From Collinsella sp. TM09-10AT (GTDB lineage: Bacteria > Actinomycetota > Coriobacteriia > Coriobacteriales > Coriobacteriaceae), in assembly GCF_003436275.1 (NCBI RefSeq), contig NZ_QSOP01000008.1, forward strand, positions 1 to 64,000: 64,000 bases of DNA, written 5' to 3'. The notes beneath the pieces are model-generated. The model was not told the origin of the DNA, searched no databases, and saw only the letters and a program-made list of their open reading frames with translations. Shown in pieces: positions 43,209 through 52,680 of this stretch (the stretch's first letter is position 1; each line of letters starts with the position of its first letter). Position numbers and translations under genes: made by a program.

Positions 43209-43278
43209 AACGAGAGTGGATAATCTCCCACTTTTGGCTCGAATGCGGGCTTGAAGTGGGAGATTTTCCACTCTCGTT
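43209..43278. repeat. Long inverted repeat after htpG
   Basis: Arms 43209-43233 and 43254-43278 pair over 25 bp with one A-A mismatch around a 20-nt loop. It lies 31 bp past the htpG stop. Confidence 0.88.
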
Positions 43279-43288
43279 TCCTTTTGAA

Positions 43289-43313
43289 TGATCCCTCCGT
43301 CCCCAAGGGATCA
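43289..43313 (+). terminator. Terminator-like hairpin TGATCCCT/AGGGATCA
   Basis: A perfect 8-bp stem (43289-43296 with 43306-43313) is followed by TTTATTT. The same words, TGATCCC, TCCGTCCCC and AAGGGATCA, recur at 52486-52520. Confidence 0.65.
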
Positions 43314-43359
43314 TTTATTTGTGCGGGTTGTGGTTTTGTGACCTGCTGAAATTTAAGAT

Positions 43360-43402
43360 ACTGTACAACTGTACGTTAACTCATCTTCGTAGTATATTGC
43401 TA
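43360..43402 (+). promoter_or_regulatory. Possible operator and -10 upstream of the YhgE pair
   Basis: ACTGTACA and ACTGTACG lie in direct tandem (43360-43375) and create the palindrome GTACAACTGTAC (43363-43374). TATATT follows near 43394-43399. The arrangement suggests a TetR- or MarR-type operator; no such regulator is adjacent. Confidence 0.35.
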
Positions 43403-43505
43403 CCCGCAAAACTCAGCACCATTGTGCCGCGAGGCACTAAAGCGCCTACGTACAATGGTTGTCGATAGTACGATTCGATTCAACGACAGGATGGATGGTC
43501 CAAGC

Positions 43506-46280
43506 GTGAGTCTCGGCAGCAAACTATCCAACGCAAAGGTCTCCTTTGCGATATTTAAGCGCGACATTAAGCGACTGCTTGTGAACCCCGTCGCCTTGGT
43601 GGTTACCCTGGGCGTGTGCGTCATTCCCTCGCTGTATGCCTGGTACAACATCGTGGCAAACTGGGATCCGTACGGAAACACCCAAGGTATCAAGATTGCC
43701 ATCGCCAACAACGATCAGGGCACTCAGAACGACCTAGTGGGCGAGCTCAACGCGGGCGACCAGGTCGTCGATCAGCTCAAGGAGAACGATCAGCTGGGCT
43801 GGACCTTCGTCGATTCGGCCGCCGATGCCAAAGAGGGCGTCGAGAGTGGTGAGTACTATGCGGCCATCGTAATCCCCAAGAACTTCTCAGATAACCTGGT
43901 CTCGATGCTCGACGGCAATTACCATCAGCCCAAGCTCACGTACTACGTCAACGAGAAGAAGAGCGCTATTGCGCCCAAGGTCACCGACACTGGCGCCAAT
44001 ACCATCGAGGAGCAGATCAACTCGGAGTTTGTCTCCACGGTGGGCGAGACCGTCGCGGGCATTGCTAAAGATGCTGGCATCGACCTTAAAGACAAGGCGA
44101 CCCAGACCCGGGATTCGCTGGCGGGCTCGGTGTCCGAGGCGTCTGATACCCTGGGCGAAGTACGCGATTCCATCGGCGACATGAACACCGCCATCGACAA
44201 GACGAGCAGCTCGATTGCTTCGGCCGATGCTGCGCTGGCGGGCCTGCAGGGGCAGGCGCCCTCTCTAACGCAGGCGATCTCCCAGGGCAACGACCTGCTG
44301 GGCGAGGCTCGCGCCACGGCGGGCAACTCTATCACCTCGCTCTCCAAGGCACTCTCGGAAGGTAGCCTTGCACTCACCAAGACGTCAGCCTCCGCGAACG
44401 CTGCGATTGGCAAGCTAACGGGTACGGTCACATCTACGACCACCCGCATCGACAACTCGCTCGAGTCTCTCCAGGCGACGATCGATCACAATAAGGCTGT
44501 TATCGGGCACTTGGAGATTCTCGTTAATGACACGTCGACAGGTTCCGAGGAAATTGACGCGCGCATTGTATCGACCATCGATTCGCTTCGCGAGCAAAAC
44601 CAGAAGCTGCAGAGCATCAAGGATGGCCTTTCTGCACAGTCGAGCGCCATGGCAAACGACGCTACGGCAATCTCGAACGCGAGCAACGCACTCAACGCGG
44701 CAATTCAGACCGGTACGGCTAGCCTCGGTCAGGCTCAGACCGATCTGGGTCAGAACGCACTTCCGAAGGCTTCGAGCGCGCTTGACTCCTTTGCCGCCGT
44801 TTCGGGCGATTTGACCGGCATTGTGTCGGGTATGACTCCCACGATAGCGAGCGCGCGCGGCACGCTGGCGCAGCTCGACGCCACGCTCAAGCAGGCAAAG
44901 ACCACGCTGTCCCAAACCGACGCCTCCCTTGCCAAGGTTCAGGACAAGCTCGCGACCGCCGCCAATGACATTGCGGCGCTGCAGACCTCTGAGTCTATGG
45001 GCGAGTTAGCCGACCTCATGGACGTCGACGTCAATGACGTGGCAGATTTCATGGCATCTCCGGTTGAGCTGACGTCCAAGTCAATCTATCCGGTCAAGAG
45101 CTTTGGCTCGGGCATCGCGCCCTTCTACACCAATCTGGCGCTGTGGGTGGGCGGCTATGTGCTCATCGCTATCTATAAACTCGAGGTCGACCGCGAGGGC
45201 ATCGGTAGCTTTACGGCGCGTCAGGGCTACTTTGGCCGCTGGCTGCTGCTGGTGATCCTGGGCGCGTTCCAGGCCATTATCGTTACGGTGGGCGACCTGG
45301 TCATTGGCGTTCAGTGCGTCAATCCGCTGCTCTTTGTACTGGGCGGCATCGCTATTTCGTTCACCTACGTCAACATCATCTATGCGCTGTCCACCACGTT
45401 TAAGCATATCGGTAAAGCCATTGGCGTCATCCTCGTCATTGTGCAGATCCCCGGCTCGTCGGGCATGTATCCCATCGAGATGATGCCCGGCTTCTTCCAA
45501 TGGCTGCATCCGCTGCTGCCCTTCACCTATGGCATCAACCTGCTGCGCGAGACCGTCGGTGGCATGTATTCGTTCAACTACCTGTTCAACCTGTGCATCC
45601 TGGGCGTGTTCCTTGCCATCGCACTCTTTATTGGCTTGCAGCTGCGTCCGCTGCTGCTCAACCTCAACCTGCTCTTTGACAAGCAGCTTTCCACGACGGG
45701 CCTCATGATCTGCGAGTCCAACGACCTGCCGCGCCAGCGCTATTCGCTGCGCACGGCCATGCGCGTCATGCTCGATTCGGATTCGTACCGTCGCGAGCTG
45801 CTCGATCATGCCGTGGCGTTTGAGCATCGCTACCCGTACTACATCAAGGGCGGTTTTGCCGCCGTGGTAGGCGTGCAGGTTCTGCTCTTTGTGCTTTCGA
45901 CGGTGCTCGATATCGACAATAACGGCAAGATCATCCTGCTCGTTATCTGGATCATTTCGGTTATCGCCATCTGCGGCTGGCTCATCAACATCGAATACAT
46001 CCGTGCGAGCCTCAATACCCAGATGCGTATCTCGGCGCTTTCGGACGAGGACCTTCGCCGCGAGATGCGCGAGCACACGGCTGCCATCCCTGCCGCCCGT
46101 CGCATGTTTGGTCTCAACGCCAGCGAGCGTGGCGCCAAGGGAGGCGAACAGCCTACGAGCCGTCTGTCGCATATCGGTGCGCATCGTAAGGCTCAAGATG
46201 CCGACGGCGCTGACAACGTAAACGGAAACGACGGGGACACCACCTCGCTTGGCAAGCACTCTAAAGGAGGTGAGGCATAA
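43506..46280 (+). CDS. YhgE/Pip-domain membrane protein, first copy
   Basis: A 924-aa protein with an N-terminal membrane helix followed by the YhgE signature (PSLYAWYNIVANWDPYGNTQ), a long extracytoplasmic coiled-coil region rich in Ala, Ser, Asp and Thr (about 150-500), and a C-terminal ABC-2-like membrane domain of about six helices. An extra C-terminal part adds two helices and a 100-residue charged cytoplasmic tail. GTG 43506 follows GGATGG; the frame opens at 43422 but without a ribosome site. Relatives include phage-infection protein Pip and EsaA of type VII secretion. Confidence 0.87.
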   Translation: MSLGSKLSNAKVSFAIFKRDIKRLLVNPVALVVTLGVCVIPSLYAWYNIVANWDPYGNTQGIKIAIANNDQGTQNDLVGELNAGDQVVDQLKENDQLGWTFVDSAADAKEGVESGEYYAAIVIPKNFSDNLVSMLDGNYHQPKLTYYVNEKKSAIAPKVTDTGANTIEEQINSEFVSTVGETVAGIAKDAGIDLKDKATQTRDSLAGSVSEASDTLGEVRDSIGDMNTAIDKTSSSIASADAALAGLQGQAPSLTQAISQGNDLLGEARATAGNSITSLSKALSEGSLALTKTSASANAAIGKLTGTVTSTTTRIDNSLESLQATIDHNKAVIGHLEILVNDTSTGSEEIDARIVSTIDSLREQNQKLQSIKDGLSAQSSAMANDATAISNASNALNAAIQTGTASLGQAQTDLGQNALPKASSALDSFAAVSGDLTGIVSGMTPTIASARGTLAQLDATLKQAKTTLSQTDASLAKVQDKLATAANDIAALQTSESMGELADLMDVDVNDVADFMASPVELTSKSIYPVKSFGSGIAPFYTNLALWVGGYVLIAIYKLEVDREGIGSFTARQGYFGRWLLLVILGAFQAIIVTVGDLVIGVQCVNPLLFVLGGIAISFTYVNIIYALSTTFKHIGKAIGVILVIVQIPGSSGMYPIEMMPGFFQWLHPLLPFTYGINLLRETVGGMYSFNYLFNLCILGVFLAIALFIGLQLRPLLLNLNLLFDKQLSTTGLMICESNDLPRQRYSLRTAMRVMLDSDSYRRELLDHAVAFEHRYPYYIKGGFAAVVGVQVLLFVLSTVLDIDNNGKIILLVIWIISVIAICGWLINIEYIRASLNTQMRISALSDEDLRREMREHTAAIPAARRMFGLNASERGAKGGEQPTSRLSHIGAHRKAQDADGADNVNGNDGDTTSLGKHSKGGEA

Positions 46281-48470
46281 ATGAAAAACATCCTGCACCT
46301 GTTTAAGCGCGATGTCCAAAACGTGTCTCGCTCCGTGATCGGCATGGTCGTCGTGATGGGCCTGATCATCGTGCCATGTCTCTATGCATGGTTTAACATC
46401 GCCGGAAGCTGGGATCCGTACGGCAACACCGGCAACCTTAAGATCGCCGTGGTCAACACTGATGAGGGTTACGAGAGCGATCTGATTCCCGTCGAGGTCA
46501 ACGTGGGCGAAAACGTAACCGCCACCCTGCGCGGCAACGAGAACTTCGACTGGGTTGTGCTCAACGATCGCGATAAGGCCATCGATGGCGTCAAGTCGGG
46601 CGCGTACTACGCTGCCGTCGTTATCCCTAAAACGTTTTGCGCCGACATGATGACGCTTTTCTCGACCGAGGTGAAGCACGCCGATATCGAGTTCTACGAG
46701 AACCAGAAGGCTAACGCCATCGCACAGATCGTGACTGAAAAGGGCTCGAGCGCCGTCCAGAGTCAGGTCAACGAGACCTTTACCAAGACCATCACGACCA
46801 TCGGCCTTAAGACCGTGTCCAGCCTGCTCGACTATATGAGTACCGACCAGGTGAGCAACTTTATCGCCAATCTGTCCTCGACGCTGGGCGATTCGGTCGA
46901 GGACCTGCAGGACGTTCAGGCGAGTGCGACGTCGCTCGCGGGCATTTTGAGCTCCACGTCCGATTCACTGACATCGGCGGGCGGCATGCTCAAGCAGACG
47001 GGCACCGTTGATGAGTCGACGAAGCGGCTGATGGAGCACGCCAAGAGCGGCATCAATGATTCCAAGGAAGCGCTCAAGGCCGCCAACGATGCCGTTGACG
47101 CGGCGATTGACGGAAGCGCGGGCTCGTTCGACAACGTGTCCGCCGAGCTTGCGAAGGCATTCGATGCCGCGAATCAGCATGTTCACCTTACGGTGTCTCA
47201 GCTCAACGAAGCCGCAGCGGCGCTCAATACGCGTGCTGACGATATCGATGCGATGGCCGATCAGCTCCGCAACCTTGCCGACCAGGTGAGTGATGACAAG
47301 CTCAAAGACGGTCTCGAGTCCGCTGCGACGTCGCTGGGCAGAATTGCCGTGGAGTACCGCAACAATGCGAAGGACCTGACGGCGACCGCAAAGTCCCTTT
47401 CGGACGGCATGGCGGAGGTCAACAACTCGCGTGCCGAGGTCGACCAGGCCATCGCCGATGCCAAGGCGGGTATCTCGGGAGCCAAGTCCGACTACGATTC
47501 CACGTTCTCGGTTAAGGCCAAGGAGCTCAAGAAGACCATTTCGGGCGTTCTGGATTCCCTGAACGGTATCTCGGGTGACTTGGATAGCGCTGTGAGCGGT
47601 CTGACCGACGCCTCTGGCTCGCTCGCAAAGGGCCTCTCCAAGGCTGCGACGCTGGTCAACAAGGCTTCTGATCAGTTGGGCGAGGCGTCGGACAAGATCA
47701 GCGCTTTTAAGGACGAGCTTGATAGCGCTCTGATGTCGGGTGACCTGGCCATGATCAAGACGATGATCGGCAACGATCCCGAGGGTTTGGCCGTGTCGCT
47801 TTCCGGCCCCGTCGCGCTCGACCGCAAACCGGTCTATCCGATCCGCAACTACGGTTCGGCCATGGCACCGTTCTACACGATTCTGTCGCTGTGGGTGGGC
47901 TCGATTGTACTGGCGGCCATGATGAAGGTCTCGGTTGACGATGAGCTCATCAACGAGCTGATCCCCGTGCGCCTGCACGAGATCTACCTGGGCCGCTACC
48001 TGTTCTTTGGAGGTCTGGCCCTGCTGCAGGCGACACTCGTGTGCGCGGGCGACATCCTGTTCTTTGGCATCCAATGCGACAACCCGCTGCAGTTTGTGCT
48101 GGCGGGCTGGGTCGCGAGTCTCGTGTTCTCCAATATCGTCTACACGCTCACGGTTTCGTTTGGCGATATCGGCAAGGCGCTCGCTGTCGTGCTGTTGGTC
48201 ATGCAGGTCGGCGGTTCAGGCGGTACGTTCCCCATCGAGATGACCGGCCCCGTGTTCCAGGCGATCTACCCGTTCCTGCCGTTTACCCACGGCATCAACG
48301 CCATGCACGCCGCCATGGCTGGCGCCTACCATATGGAGTACTGGGTTGAGCTGGGTATCTTGGCGAGCTATCTGATTCCGTCGCTGGGCCTGGGCGTCGT
48401 CTTCCGCCGCCCGGTCATCAAGGCCAACGACTGGATCATCGAAAAGCTTGAAAGCACGAAGCTTATTTAG
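46281..48470 (+). CDS. YhgE/Pip-domain membrane protein, second copy
   Basis: A 729-aa paralogue of the preceding gene with the same layout: N-terminal helix, LYAWFNIAGSWDPYGNTGNL signature, long coiled-coil ectodomain (about 190-480) and a six-helix C-terminal domain. It lacks the C-terminal extension of the first copy. The ATG comes directly after the previous stop, with GGAGGTGA upstream, so the two are made together and may form a heteromer. Confidence 0.88.
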   Translation: MKNILHLFKRDVQNVSRSVIGMVVVMGLIIVPCLYAWFNIAGSWDPYGNTGNLKIAVVNTDEGYESDLIPVEVNVGENVTATLRGNENFDWVVLNDRDKAIDGVKSGAYYAAVVIPKTFCADMMTLFSTEVKHADIEFYENQKANAIAQIVTEKGSSAVQSQVNETFTKTITTIGLKTVSSLLDYMSTDQVSNFIANLSSTLGDSVEDLQDVQASATSLAGILSSTSDSLTSAGGMLKQTGTVDESTKRLMEHAKSGINDSKEALKAANDAVDAAIDGSAGSFDNVSAELAKAFDAANQHVHLTVSQLNEAAAALNTRADDIDAMADQLRNLADQVSDDKLKDGLESAATSLGRIAVEYRNNAKDLTATAKSLSDGMAEVNNSRAEVDQAIADAKAGISGAKSDYDSTFSVKAKELKKTISGVLDSLNGISGDLDSAVSGLTDASGSLAKGLSKAATLVNKASDQLGEASDKISAFKDELDSALMSGDLAMIKTMIGNDPEGLAVSLSGPVALDRKPVYPIRNYGSAMAPFYTILSLWVGSIVLAAMMKVSVDDELINELIPVRLHEIYLGRYLFFGGLALLQATLVCAGDILFFGIQCDNPLQFVLAGWVASLVFSNIVYTLTVSFGDIGKALAVVLLVMQVGGSGGTFPIEMTGPVFQAIYPFLPFTHGINAMHAAMAGAYHMEYWVELGILASYLIPSLGLGVVFRRPVIKANDWIIEKLESTKLI

Positions 48471-48564
48471 TGCAACAGCGTGACATTGACAAAACATCGA
48501 GGTTCACTTTGCTGACGCTTTAGTGGGCTGGATTGCGGTGCAACGCTGGTTGTTGCTACAGTAG

Positions 48565-48599
48565 CGGGGCGTGCCGGGGGTCCGGCGCGTCCCGTTTTT
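48565..48599 (+). terminator. Intrinsic terminator after the YhgE pair
   Basis: A 13-bp stem with two G-U pairs (48565-48577 with 48582-48594) is followed by five T residues. Confidence 0.82.
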
Positions 48600-48670
48600 A
48601 TTTGACCATGAGGCGGCACGCAGCCATACGCGTGCGGACACCACGCCCAGTTTGAGTGTGAGGATGTTCC

Positions 48671-49654
48671 ATGGCCCAATACGCTGCCAACGAAATCGAA
48701 AACATGCCCGATAGCCCTGTAGCCCGTGAGGATTTGGGCGCGGGTGGTATTCCCCGGGGTGCCGGCGCACGCTCGCCGTTGTTCTGGAAAGTTCTACTGC
48801 TTTCGGTGGCGATTATCTGGGGCTACTCCTTTACCACTATGAAGGACGCACTCGACACCATTCCGGTGTTCGAGCTGGTCTATGTTCGCTTTCTCCCGGC
48901 ATCACTGGTTATGTTTGCAATTTTCCATAAGCGCATCATCGCTCATTTCAATGCCCTCAACCTGATCGTCGGGCTTGGCATGGGTGCGCTCATGTGGGGT
49001 GCCTACGGTTTGCAGACGATCGGCCTGGCACAGACCACGGCGGGCAAGAGCGCTTTTTTGACCGGCACGTATTGCATCCTTGTGCCGTTTGCAAGCTATG
49101 TCCTGAGCGGTGAAAAGCTTACCCGGTATAACCTGGGTGCAGCGTTGTTGTGCCTGGCGGGTATTGGCCTGGTAGCGCTCGATAGCGTCGAGTTCAATGC
49201 CGGCGATGTTATTACCTTGGGCGGCGCGATCTTCTTCGCCATCCAGATGGCGGTGACTGCCAAGTACGGTCGCAAGATGGACATCAACGTCATCACGTTT
49301 TGGATGTTTGTGGGCAATGGCGTTTTGAGTTTAATCACGTCGCTGCTATTCGAGACTCAGGCGCCCCTCTCTGCATGGACACCGGAGTTTATCGGTGTGG
49401 CTGTTTTCCTCTCGGTGGGCTGCACGTGCGTGGCACTGCTCGTCCAAAACGTCGGTCTGGCGCACGTCCCGGCCTCGACGGGCTCGCTGCTTCTTTCGAT
49501 GGAGTCGCCCTCGGGTGTGCTGTTCTCGGTGTTGTTGATGGGGGAGGCGCTCACCTCGCGCCTGCTTGCCGGCTTTGCGCTCATCTTCCTGTCGATTATC
49601 TTGAGCGAGACGCATTTCGATTTCTTGCGCCGAAAATCACACCCGCAATTGTAA
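48671..49654 (+). CDS. EamA/DMT-superfamily transporter
   Basis: A 327-aa protein with about ten membrane helices in two EamA repeats: the first contains IIWGYSFTTMKDALDTIPVFE, the second GLVALDSVEFNAGDVITLGG, and it ends with PSGVLFSVLLMGEALTSRLL. It is a drug/metabolite-type exporter of unknown substrate. A charged N-terminal tail of about 35 residues precedes helix 1. It is monocistronic, with terminators on both sides. Confidence 0.9.
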   Translation: MAQYAANEIENMPDSPVAREDLGAGGIPRGAGARSPLFWKVLLLSVAIIWGYSFTTMKDALDTIPVFELVYVRFLPASLVMFAIFHKRIIAHFNALNLIVGLGMGALMWGAYGLQTIGLAQTTAGKSAFLTGTYCILVPFASYVLSGEKLTRYNLGAALLCLAGIGLVALDSVEFNAGDVITLGGAIFFAIQMAVTAKYGRKMDINVITFWMFVGNGVLSLITSLLFETQAPLSAWTPEFIGVAVFLSVGCTCVALLVQNVGLAHVPASTGSLLLSMESPSGVLFSVLLMGEALTSRLLAGFALIFLSIILSETHFDFLRRKSHPQL

Positions 49655-49665
49655 ACAACTTGTTG

Positions 49666-49692
49666 CGCCGCCCTCCTGGGGCGGCGTTTTTT
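49666..49692 (+). terminator. Intrinsic terminator of the EamA gene
   Basis: CGCCGCCC (49666-49673) pairs with GGGCGGCG (49679-49686), followed by TTTTTT. Confidence 0.92.
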
Positions 49693-49770
49693 ATGCCTCG
49701 CCTTTAAAGTTGTACCTTGCACTTTACGCTATCAAAGTGCTTACTGCAAAAACGCTACTGGAGGGCATTT

Positions 49771-51069
49771 ATGGCACCAGCTCAGTCCGATCTTCAACCG
49801 CAATCAGCGCCCAAGGCCACCGCAGCGGCGCAGGCCGCTATCGGTGACGGTCTCGTTGCAGAAGCTCAGGCTTTTGCAGACGAGCTCGCTGCGTGGCGAC
49901 ACGATTTACACCAGGTGCCCGAGCTGGGTAATAGCCTCCCACAGACCTCTGCGTATATTCAAGCGCGCCTGACCGAGATGGAAATCCCATTTGCCACGCT
50001 CGTCGATGGTTCCTGTGTCGTGGGCCTTGTCGGCGCCGGTGCCGCCGCGGCCCAGGGCAATGGCGTCTGCACGGACGAACAGGCCGGTACGGTCATCATG
50101 CTCCGTGGCGACATGGACGCCCTGCCCGTTGCCGAAGAGTCAGGCGAGCCTTTCGCCTCTACGAACGGCTGCATGCACGCATGTGGACACGATATGCACG
50201 CGACGGCGTTGCTTGGAGCGGCGCGCCTGCTCAAGGCCCGCGAGTCTGCGCTTGTCGACGCCAACGCCACGGTTAAGTTGCTGTTCCAGCCGGGCGAGGA
50301 AACCTTTGAGGGTGCCCGCGCCGCCATCGCCGACGGTCTGCTGCAGAACCCGCGTCCCCAGGCCGCCTTTGCCATGCATGTCAATAGCCAGTCGCCGCTT
50401 GGCCTGGTGCTCTACGGCAGCCCGGCGCTCTCGGGCGTGTACGGTTTTCGCATCACGCTTCAGGGCAAGGGCGGCCATGGCTCGAGCCCCGAGATCTGCA
50501 TCGACCCCATCACGGCCGGCGTCCATGTGCACCTGGCGCTCCAGGAGCTTATTTCCCGCGAGGTGCCAGCGGCCAAGGAAGTCGCACTTACCGTTGGTAA
50601 GTTCGCTGGCGGCTTGGCGGCCAACGTCATCCCCGACACCTGTGTGCTCGAGGGAACGCTGCGCGGCTTCGATGTCGAGCTCATGACTCATCTCAAGGAG
50701 CGTATCGCGGAGGTCGTCAACGGCGTTGCCGCAACATATCGTACGCCGGCAACCATCGAGACGCTTTCGGACGTTCCGCCGCTCGTGCTCGACGACGGCA
50801 TGACGCAGGCGTCGCTTGGCTACGTGGGCGCGGTGCTGCCCAAGTCCGCCTTCCTGCCGCTGTTCCACGCCATGGCGAGCGAGGACTTCGCGTTGATCTC
50901 GAGCGAGATCCCGAGTGCGTACTTTACCGTGGGCGCTGCCGTGACTGATACGGACGAGCATTTTGCTCAGCATCATCCCAAGGCACGTTTTAGCGATGCC
51001 GAGCTTCCCCTCGGCGCCGCGGCTTATGCCGCCGTCGCTCTCGGATACATTGCGGACCACAAGGAGTAA
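49771..51069 (+). CDS. M20-family amidohydrolase/peptidase
   Basis: A 432-aa zinc-dependent hydrolase of the hippurate/N-acyl-amino-acid amidohydrolase type (M20D). It shows MLRGDMDALPVAEESG, the metal ligands in CMHACGHDMHATALLGA, LFQPGEE and a dimerisation domain. The ATG at 49771 is five bases after GGAGGG; the earlier frame start is unlikely. The MFS transporter gene starts three bases after its stop, so the transporter probably imports or exports the hydrolase's substrate or product. Confidence 0.9.
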   Translation: MAPAQSDLQPQSAPKATAAAQAAIGDGLVAEAQAFADELAAWRHDLHQVPELGNSLPQTSAYIQARLTEMEIPFATLVDGSCVVGLVGAGAAAAQGNGVCTDEQAGTVIMLRGDMDALPVAEESGEPFASTNGCMHACGHDMHATALLGAARLLKARESALVDANATVKLLFQPGEETFEGARAAIADGLLQNPRPQAAFAMHVNSQSPLGLVLYGSPALSGVYGFRITLQGKGGHGSSPEICIDPITAGVHVHLALQELISREVPAAKEVALTVGKFAGGLAANVIPDTCVLEGTLRGFDVELMTHLKERIAEVVNGVAATYRTPATIETLSDVPPLVLDDGMTQASLGYVGAVLPKSAFLPLFHAMASEDFALISSEIPSAYFTVGAAVTDTDEHFAQHHPKARFSDAELPLGAAAYAAVALGYIADHKE

Positions 51070-51072
51070 TCC

Positions 51073-52377
51073 ATGTCCCAGCAACGTAAATTTTTCCCCG
51101 GCTGGCTCGTGGTGGCCTCCGGCTTTGTGATCATGGCCACGTGCTACACGATTTTCGTTAACTGCATGAGCCTGTTTCAGCCGCTCATCGTAAGCGACCT
51201 GGGCATCACGCTTGCGCAGTACAACATCTCCAACGCCATCTCCACCGTGGTGAGCGTTATCGGCTCGCTTGTCATTGGCCATGTCGCCGATAAAGTAAGC
51301 GGCCGCGTTTTGGGCTCCCTCACTGTAATCGCCACCTCTGCCGTTCTTGCCGGTATGAGCTTTGTCGGTGAGCTGTGGCAGGTCTACGTGCTCTTTGCCG
51401 TCTCGGGCTGCTTTGCCGTCGCCTCGACCCGCCTGCTCATCAGCCTGGTGACCGCCAACTGGTTTACGGCCAAGCGAGGCCTTGCCATCTCCATCGCACT
51501 TTCGGGCTCGGGCTTTGGCGGCGCTATTCTGTCTCCCATCGTGAGCTCGCTCATCGTGAGCGTTGGCTGGCGTTCCGCCTTCCTGGTGCTCGCGGCTATC
51601 TGCATGGTGGCGGCGCTGCCCATCACGGCCTATTCCTTCCGCACCAAGCCTTCCGAGATCGGTCTTAAGCCGCTCGGCGAGAATCCAGGCGACCCGTCTG
51701 CTTCTGCCACGGGTGATAAGAACGAGAAGGCAGCCCCCGAGGTTAGCGTCGGCTGGTCTCGTATCAAGAAGAGCCCGGCATTTTGGCTGCTCGTCGTCGC
51801 CTTCCTCTTTATGGGCTTGGTCAATGGCGCCATCCTGCCCAACCAGGTTACCAACATGACGAGTGTTACCGTCAACGGTGCCAAGATCGTCACGGGCGGC
51901 CACGACCCCATGTGGGCAGGCACCGTGCTTTCGGCCTACATGGTTACCGTCGTTATCGCCAAGATTTCGCTCGGTGTGATCTATGACCGCTTTGGCCTGC
52001 GCTTTGGCAATATCCTTGGCTCCGTTGCGTGCATTATCGCCTGCGTGGCGCTGTGTTTCCCGACGACGGACCTCGGTCCTATTGTCGCTGCTGTGAGCTT
52101 TGGTGTTGGAACGTGCATGGGCACCATCACGCCTACAATCGCCGCGTCCAAGCAGTTTGGCATGGCCGACCTCGGTAAGGTCACGGGCACCATTACCTCG
52201 CTCGAGATGGTCGGCGGCACCGTGGGCGCTATCGTCTCGGGCGTGCTGTTCGATGCCACGGGCTCCTTTGCGAGCACCTGGATCGTGTGCCTGGCGTGCT
52301 CCGTGGTCATGCTCGTGTTCCTGCTGGCATCCGAGCCCATCGCCGCCAAGCTGCGCGCAAGCGTGGCGGGGGAGTAG
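51073..52377 (+). CDS. MFS transporter, OFA (oxalate/formate antiporter-like) family
   Basis: A 434-aa twelve-helix transporter. The N-terminal PGWLVVASGFVIMATCYTIF, TANWFTAKRGLAISIALSGSG and the central charged loop (about 200-230) match the OFA group of MFS carriers, which move small carboxylates. It is co-transcribed with the M20 amidohydrolase, so an acyl-amino acid or carboxylate substrate is plausible. Confidence 0.87.
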   Translation: MSQQRKFFPGWLVVASGFVIMATCYTIFVNCMSLFQPLIVSDLGITLAQYNISNAISTVVSVIGSLVIGHVADKVSGRVLGSLTVIATSAVLAGMSFVGELWQVYVLFAVSGCFAVASTRLLISLVTANWFTAKRGLAISIALSGSGFGGAILSPIVSSLIVSVGWRSAFLVLAAICMVAALPITAYSFRTKPSEIGLKPLGENPGDPSASATGDKNEKAAPEVSVGWSRIKKSPAFWLLVVAFLFMGLVNGAILPNQVTNMTSVTVNGAKIVTGGHDPMWAGTVLSAYMVTVVIAKISLGVIYDRFGLRFGNILGSVACIIACVALCFPTTDLGPIVAAVSFGVGTCMGTITPTIAASKQFGMADLGKVTGTITSLEMVGGTVGAIVSGVLFDATGSFASTWIVCLACSVVMLVFLLASEPIAAKLRASVAGE

Positions 52378-52410
52378 CGGGTCGCCGCCTATTCCTGTTT
52401 GTCTGTTCTG

Positions 52411-52476
52411 CCCGTGGCTGCCCTGGAAGCCGAATGGATGCTCGTACCGTCATTCGGTTTCCAGGGCAGCCACGGG
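52411..52476. repeat. Long inverted repeat 1 of 3 upstream of hisS
   Basis: Arms 52411-52436 and 52451-52476 (26 bp) pair with one G-U. The stem contains GCCGAATG facing CATTCGGT. Confidence 0.9.
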
Positions 52477-52485
52477 TCTACGAAA

Positions 52486-52549
52486 TGATCCCTTTTCCTC
52501 CGTCCCCAAGGGATCACGTAATCCGAAGGGGACGGAGGAAAAGGGATCA
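52486..52549. repeat. Long inverted repeat 2 of 3 upstream of hisS
   Basis: Arms 52486-52507 and 52528-52549 form a perfect 22-bp inverted repeat. The 5' half shares TGATCCC, TCCGTCCCC and AAGGGATCA with the hairpin after htpG. Confidence 0.9.
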
Positions 52550-52555
52550 CAAACT

Positions 52556-52615
52556 GCGGCGGCGCGTCTGGCCGAACGAGCCCCCATACCCTCGTTCGGT
52601 CAGACGCGCCGCCGC
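52556..52615. repeat. Long inverted repeat 3 of 3 upstream of hisS
   Basis: Arms 52556-52580 and 52591-52615 (25 bp) pair with one G-U, again at the base next to a CCGAA/TTCGG core (GCCGAACG facing CGTTCGGT), as in repeat 1. Confidence 0.9.
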
Positions 52616-52632
52616 GTTGCTGCTTTGTGCCG

Positions 52633-52638
52633 TATAAT
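52633..52638 (+). promoter_or_regulatory. Probable -10 box of hisS
   Basis: TATAAT lies 43 bp before the ATG, just after the third inverted repeat. No -35 is obvious. Confidence 0.5.
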
Positions 52639-52680
52639 GTCCACTACCTATGACGCGATACAAAAGAAAGGTGTTTGCCC

